DNA of 64,000 nucleotides from Lamellibrachia satsuma (lineage: Eukaryota; Annelida; Polychaeta; Sabellida; Siboglinidae). The stretch spans positions 1,595,001 through 1,659,000 of the forward strand of contig BSQZ01000034.1 of assembly GCA_033239005.1 (NCBI GenBank), given 5' to 3'. Under the pieces are notes generated by a model. It saw only the letters and a list, made by a program, of their open reading frames with translations. It made no database searches and was not told the DNA's origin. Positions within the stretch are counted from its first letter, which is position 1. Each line of letters begins with the position of its first letter. Below are positions 62,701 through 64,000 of the stretch, piece after piece. A program made the position numbers and the translations under genes.

Positions 62701-63066
62701 GTGAGTGCGTGGAGAGAGAGGGGCGAGGGGGAGAGAGAGAGGTGGAGAGAGGGAGAGAAGGAGAGAGGAAGATAGGGAGATAGGGAGTGAGGGAAAGAGA
62801 GTGAGAGAGTGGGGAGGGAGGGAGAGAGGGAGAGAAGAAGAGAGGGAGAGAGGGAGATAGAGAGAGAGGAGATAGGAGGAGAGGGGAGAGAGGGAGGAGG
62901 GAGAGATGGAGAGGGATAGAGGGAGAGAGGGAGAGAGGGAGAGAGGGAGAGAGAGTGAAAAGAAGGAGAGAGGGAGAGAAGGGAGAGGGAGAGAGGGGGA
63001 AAGAGAGAGAGAGAGGGGGGGAGAGGGAGAGAGAGAGGGAGAGAGAGAGGGGGGGAAGAGAGGGAT
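62700..63066. repeat. Polypurine (GAGAGGGAGA)n tract, ~365 bp
   Basis: Almost pure purine on the plus strand with GAGAGA, GGGAGA and GGAGG variants. It forms low-complexity RERERGG frames. Such mirror-like purine tracts can form triplex DNA. Confidence 0.95.
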
Positions 63067-63840
63067 AGTGGACTTGTGTATTACACATTTGACGACTCTT
63101 GGTTGTATAAAACAACTATTAACTGATTTTAACAGCTGCGTTTGTCTTCGACTAGCGCCACGTTATTGACGACGGCGCGGTGAGACACGCATCAGCCACT
63201 TAACTTGAGATAAAGCTAACGATTGACGTCATCAAGTTTTAATGGATTTCGATTGATCTAGTTTCCAGTCGTTGTCATCGCATACCCTGAAGATGACGTC
63301 CAAATTATATCGAGACTAACATCTTCTGCCGCATATCTGTATTGAATTATGACAGACGAGGCATCGTTACTAAGGCTTGTAGGTGACGCAGTCATTGATG
63401 ATAATAGCCGGCGGACCGTTTCTGTCATTTACCATATTGGGGCCGATCTCGATTTGACGTCCGCTTGCAAGCTCAATAAAGAGTTGAGAGGGGCGCACAT
63501 ATAGTGATACCTATATAAGTCCATATACACATACACGACATTTAACACAATAACAAACAAAACAAAAACAGTGAAACATAAAACATACATACAGTGCGAT
63601 TACACAAGGTCATTATGTACATAAAGTGACTTCACCCATTGTCTCCTTATCCTTGATTTCCATCTGGTGTCAGTGCCGCAATTATCAGTGTGTTTCTAGA
63701 TTTATCTAAACGTGACATGAATTTATATACAAGGTTTCGTATGACTGCCTTACAGTCAGGAGTCAGTCTCTCCGTAAACAGACCTGACGCGCTACAGTAT
63801 TTGGGTAGTCTGAATAATCGTTTATGTATGTATATGTATA

Positions 63841-63844
<4 letters not shown>
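63067..63844. other. Intergenic, nothing recognised
   Basis: No motif recognised. Confidence 0.4.
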
Positions 63845-63924
<80 letters not shown>

Positions 63925-64000
63925 AATACATATACATACATACATACATGCATACATACATACATATAGATAAATAGATATATAGATATATAGATAAATA
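63845..64000. repeat. (TA)n, (CATA)n and (GATA)n-like compound microsatellite, cut by the window edge
   Basis: TA run to about 63911, then CATACATA units and ATAGATAAATAGATAT units to the right edge. Confidence 0.95.

Overview
This window is eukaryotic nuclear DNA from an invertebrate bilaterian, possibly a lophotrochozoan such as a mollusc, annelid or brachiopod; the phylum is a weak inference. The evidence is one spliced neuropeptide GPCR gene with GC-rich exons, several non-LTR retrotransposon families, tRNA-derived SINEs, and an unusually high load of micro- and minisatellites in an AT-rich background. I see no operons, prokaryotic genes, CRISPR arrays or viral genes.

The only host gene I can support lies at the left edge on the minus strand (about 1-3903). 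It is a neuropeptide F/Y-type receptor with one exon for the N-terminus to TM3 (3370-3903) and one for TM4 to TM6 (1-495). They are joined by a 2.9-kb intron, and TM7 and the C-tail lie beyond the window. The intron carries a 30-bp minisatellite, a (GCCC)n microsatellite and two oppositely oriented relics of a CR1-like LINE.

The rest is mostly transposon and tandem-repeat landscape. Two nearly complete but inactivated CR1-like elements (about 15.56-19.85 kb on plus, 26.33-31.00 kb on minus) encode an ORF1 with PHD-like and SGNH-esterase domains and an ORF2 with endonuclease and reverse transcriptase. In both copies ORF1 ends at T TTA AAC TAG and ORF2 is open in the -1 frame, which suggests programmed -1 ribosomal frameshifting. 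The second element sits inside a 31-bp minisatellite with a 5-bp target duplication. A truncated copy (56.14-56.61 kb) and several relics belong to the same family. An RTE-like ORF2 remnant (50.77-53.45 kb) has been split by a 21-bp minisatellite of about 33 units that grew from its own coding sequence. C-terminal scraps of other LINEs lie at about 9.5, 14.8, 35.0, 42.8, 50.3 and 50.6 kb.

DNA-transposon-like elements include two non-autonomous hAT-type elements with 8-bp target duplications (10582-11438 and 35997-37262), a MITE family with AAGCCCGCC ends (a head-to-head pair at 46.5-46.9 kb and a remnant at 53.8 kb), and a two-copy dispersed repeat, one copy folded back (34.3 and 58.9 kb). 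Two tRNA-derived SINEs lie at about 5.0-5.2 and 48.1-48.3 kb. Large tandem arrays are at 21.1-23.0 kb (26 bp), 24.5-26.3 kb (31 bp), 37.3-38.0 kb (42 bp), 48.6-48.9 kb (47 bp in a 94-bp alternation), 49.2-49.5 kb (21 bp) and 55.0-55.5 kb (12 bp). There are also long (TA)n tracts and a (GT)n tract of about 166 units. Most long open frames are by-products of these repeats. All identifications come from reading the sequence and family knowledge; no search was run.
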